Positions 5,421-6,246 of a stretch of DNA of 6,246 nucleotides are shown piece after piece. The stretch spans positions 1 through 6,246 of the forward strand of contig JAJYHU010000015.1 of assembly GCA_021784615.1 (NCBI GenBank), given 5' to 3'. Every line of letters starts with the position of its first letter. Positions within the stretch are counted from its first letter, which is position 1. Origin of the DNA: Acidobacteriota bacterium (GTDB lineage: Bacteria > Acidobacteriota > Terriglobia > UBA7540). A program made the translations under genes and the position numbers. Under the pieces are notes generated by a model. It was given only the letters and a program-made list of their open reading frames with translations, did not search any database and had not been told where the DNA came from.

Positions 5421-6077
5421 CTATTTGGGCTGGGCAACGATCCGCAGATAAGGCCGGAGAGTCTTCCAGCCGCCGGGATATTTCTTTTTGGCCTCTTCGT
5501 CGGAGACCGACGTCGAGATGATGACCTCGTCGCCCTGCTTCCAGTTCACCGGCGTCGCCACCTGATATTTGGCCGTCAGTTGCATTGAATCGAGGACGCG
5601 CAGCACTTCGTCGAAATTGCGGCCGGTGCTCATCGGATAGGCCAGCATCAGCTTGATCTTCTTGTCGGGGCCGATCACGAACACGGTGCGCACGGTGGCG
5701 TTGGTGGCGGCGGTGCGGCCTTCGGAAGTGTCGCCGGCGTCGGCCGGCAGCATGCCATAAAGCTTGGCCACTTTCAGTTCCGGGTCTCCGATCATGGGAT
5801 AGTTCACCTTGTGGCCTTGCGTCTCTTCAATGTCCACGGCCCATTTGCTGTGGCTGCTCGCCGGGTCCACGCTCAGGCCGATAATCTTGCAATTGCGTTT
5901 TTTGAATTCCGGCTCAAGCCCGGCCATGTACCCCAGTTCCGTCGTGCAGACCGGGGTAAAGTCCTTGGGATGCGAAAACAAAATGGCCCACCCGTCGCCG
6001 ATCCATTCGTGGAAGTTGATCACCCCCTGCGAGGTCTCGGCGGTAAAATTAGGAGCTTCGTCGTTGATGCGCAACAT
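5421..6077 (-). CDS. 1-Cys peroxiredoxin, Prx6 type
   Basis: A 218-residue cytosolic thiol peroxidase that reduces hydrogen peroxide and organic peroxides. The amino terminus LRINDEAPNF leads into the thioredoxin-like core. The active-site motif PKDFTPVCTTE holds Pro37, Thr41 and the peroxidatic Cys44, and the partner arginine is probably Arg130 (NATVRTVFVIGPDKKI). The only other cysteine, Cys63, is not in a resolving position, so this is a 1-Cys enzyme that needs an outside thiol reductant. The long carboxy-terminal domain (about 160-218, with TPVNWKQGDEVIISTSVSDEEA and YPGGWKTLRPYLR) separates the Prx6 group from AhpC and matches its usual length. The ATG at 6077 has AGGAGG (6089-6084) six bases upstream, an ideal ribosome site. 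A promoter lies just ahead. No OxyR or PerR gene is in view. Downstream sits a probable stub of a former operon partner. Identification is very secure. Confidence 0.96.
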   Translation of the reverse strand: MLRINDEAPNFTAETSQGVINFHEWIGDGWAILFSHPKDFTPVCTTELGYMAGLEPEFKKRNCKIIGLSVDPASSHSKWAVDIEETQGHKVNYPMIGDPELKVAKLYGMLPADAGDTSEGRTAATNATVRTVFVIGPDKKIKLMLAYPMSTGRNFDEVLRVLDSMQLTAKYQVATPVNWKQGDEVIISTSVSDEEAKKKYPGGWKTLRPYLRIVAQPK

Positions 6078-6123
6078 GAACTGCCTCCTCTTGTCGTTTG
6101 ATTAAATTTTCCCCAGTTGCCCC

Positions 6124-6153
6124 ATTTTACACTTACGGTCGCCCGCGACTCAA
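6124..6153 (-). promoter_or_regulatory. Promoter of the peroxiredoxin gene
   Basis: On the minus strand, TTGAGT (6153-6148, 4 of 6) and TAAAAT (6129-6124, 5 of 6) are separated by 18 bases. The start point would be near 6117, giving a leader of about 40 bases that is AT-rich and contains the strong AGGAGG. I see no clear regulator box. Confidence 0.5.
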
Positions 6154-6246
6154 CCTCTATCCATCTCTTCGGGCGTCCCGCTTTGCGGATTCTCAAAGGT
6201 GCGGGGTTATCATCGGCCTCGGATGAGAAGGGAAGGCGGAAATGGC

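Overview
The window reads as a piece of chromosome from a GC-rich environmental bacterium, most likely an Acidobacteriota (or close relative) genome or MAG. This rests on three things: the domain layout of the TonB_C protein at the left edge, GTG starts beside strong AGGAGG-type ribosome sites, and the style of the intergenic repeats. That is inference from family knowledge; there is no rRNA or other phylogenetic marker here.

Layout, left to right. (1) Positions 3-956, plus strand: the 3' part of a gene ending in a TonB C-terminal domain. Its frame stays open to the left edge, so the true start lies outside the window. (2) 957-1035: a short convergent gap with two hairpins and an 8-base direct repeat. 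(3) 1036-2331, minus: purB, adenylosuccinate lyase, complete and with an intact active site. (4) 2332-2475: the purB leader, with a repeat-like AGATT-rich stretch and a strong inverted repeat. (5) 2476-2673, minus: a small two-helix membrane protein of unknown function. (6) 2674-2810: a 16-base dyad just before that gene's ribosome site, then a minus-strand intrinsic terminator. (7) 2811-3590, minus: a YycJ/WalJ-type metallo-beta-lactamase-fold hydrolase. (8) 3591-3843: a divergent intergenic region with candidate promoters both ways and an inverted repeat. (9) 3844-5196, plus: a polytopic GT87/DUF2029-type putative glycosyltransferase. (10) 5197-5420: a convergent gap holding a hairpin and, on the minus strand, what looks like the amino-terminal stub of a lost MBL-fold/rhodanese gene. 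(11) 5421-6077, minus: a complete 1-Cys (Prx6-type) peroxiredoxin with a recognisable promoter. (12) 6078-6246: its upstream region, possibly shared with a divergent gene starting at the right edge.

The intact genes are mostly housekeeping or stress functions (purine synthesis, a MBL nuclease-like enzyme, envelope glycosylation, peroxide defence) and do not form one obvious pathway. The three minus-strand genes in the middle look co-directional, but a terminator between the MBL gene and the small membrane protein argues against a single operon. I see no CRISPR array, tRNA, rRNA, transposase or defence system. The most notable points are the gene stub behind the peroxiredoxin, the purB leader repeat and the small membrane protein with its upstream dyad.
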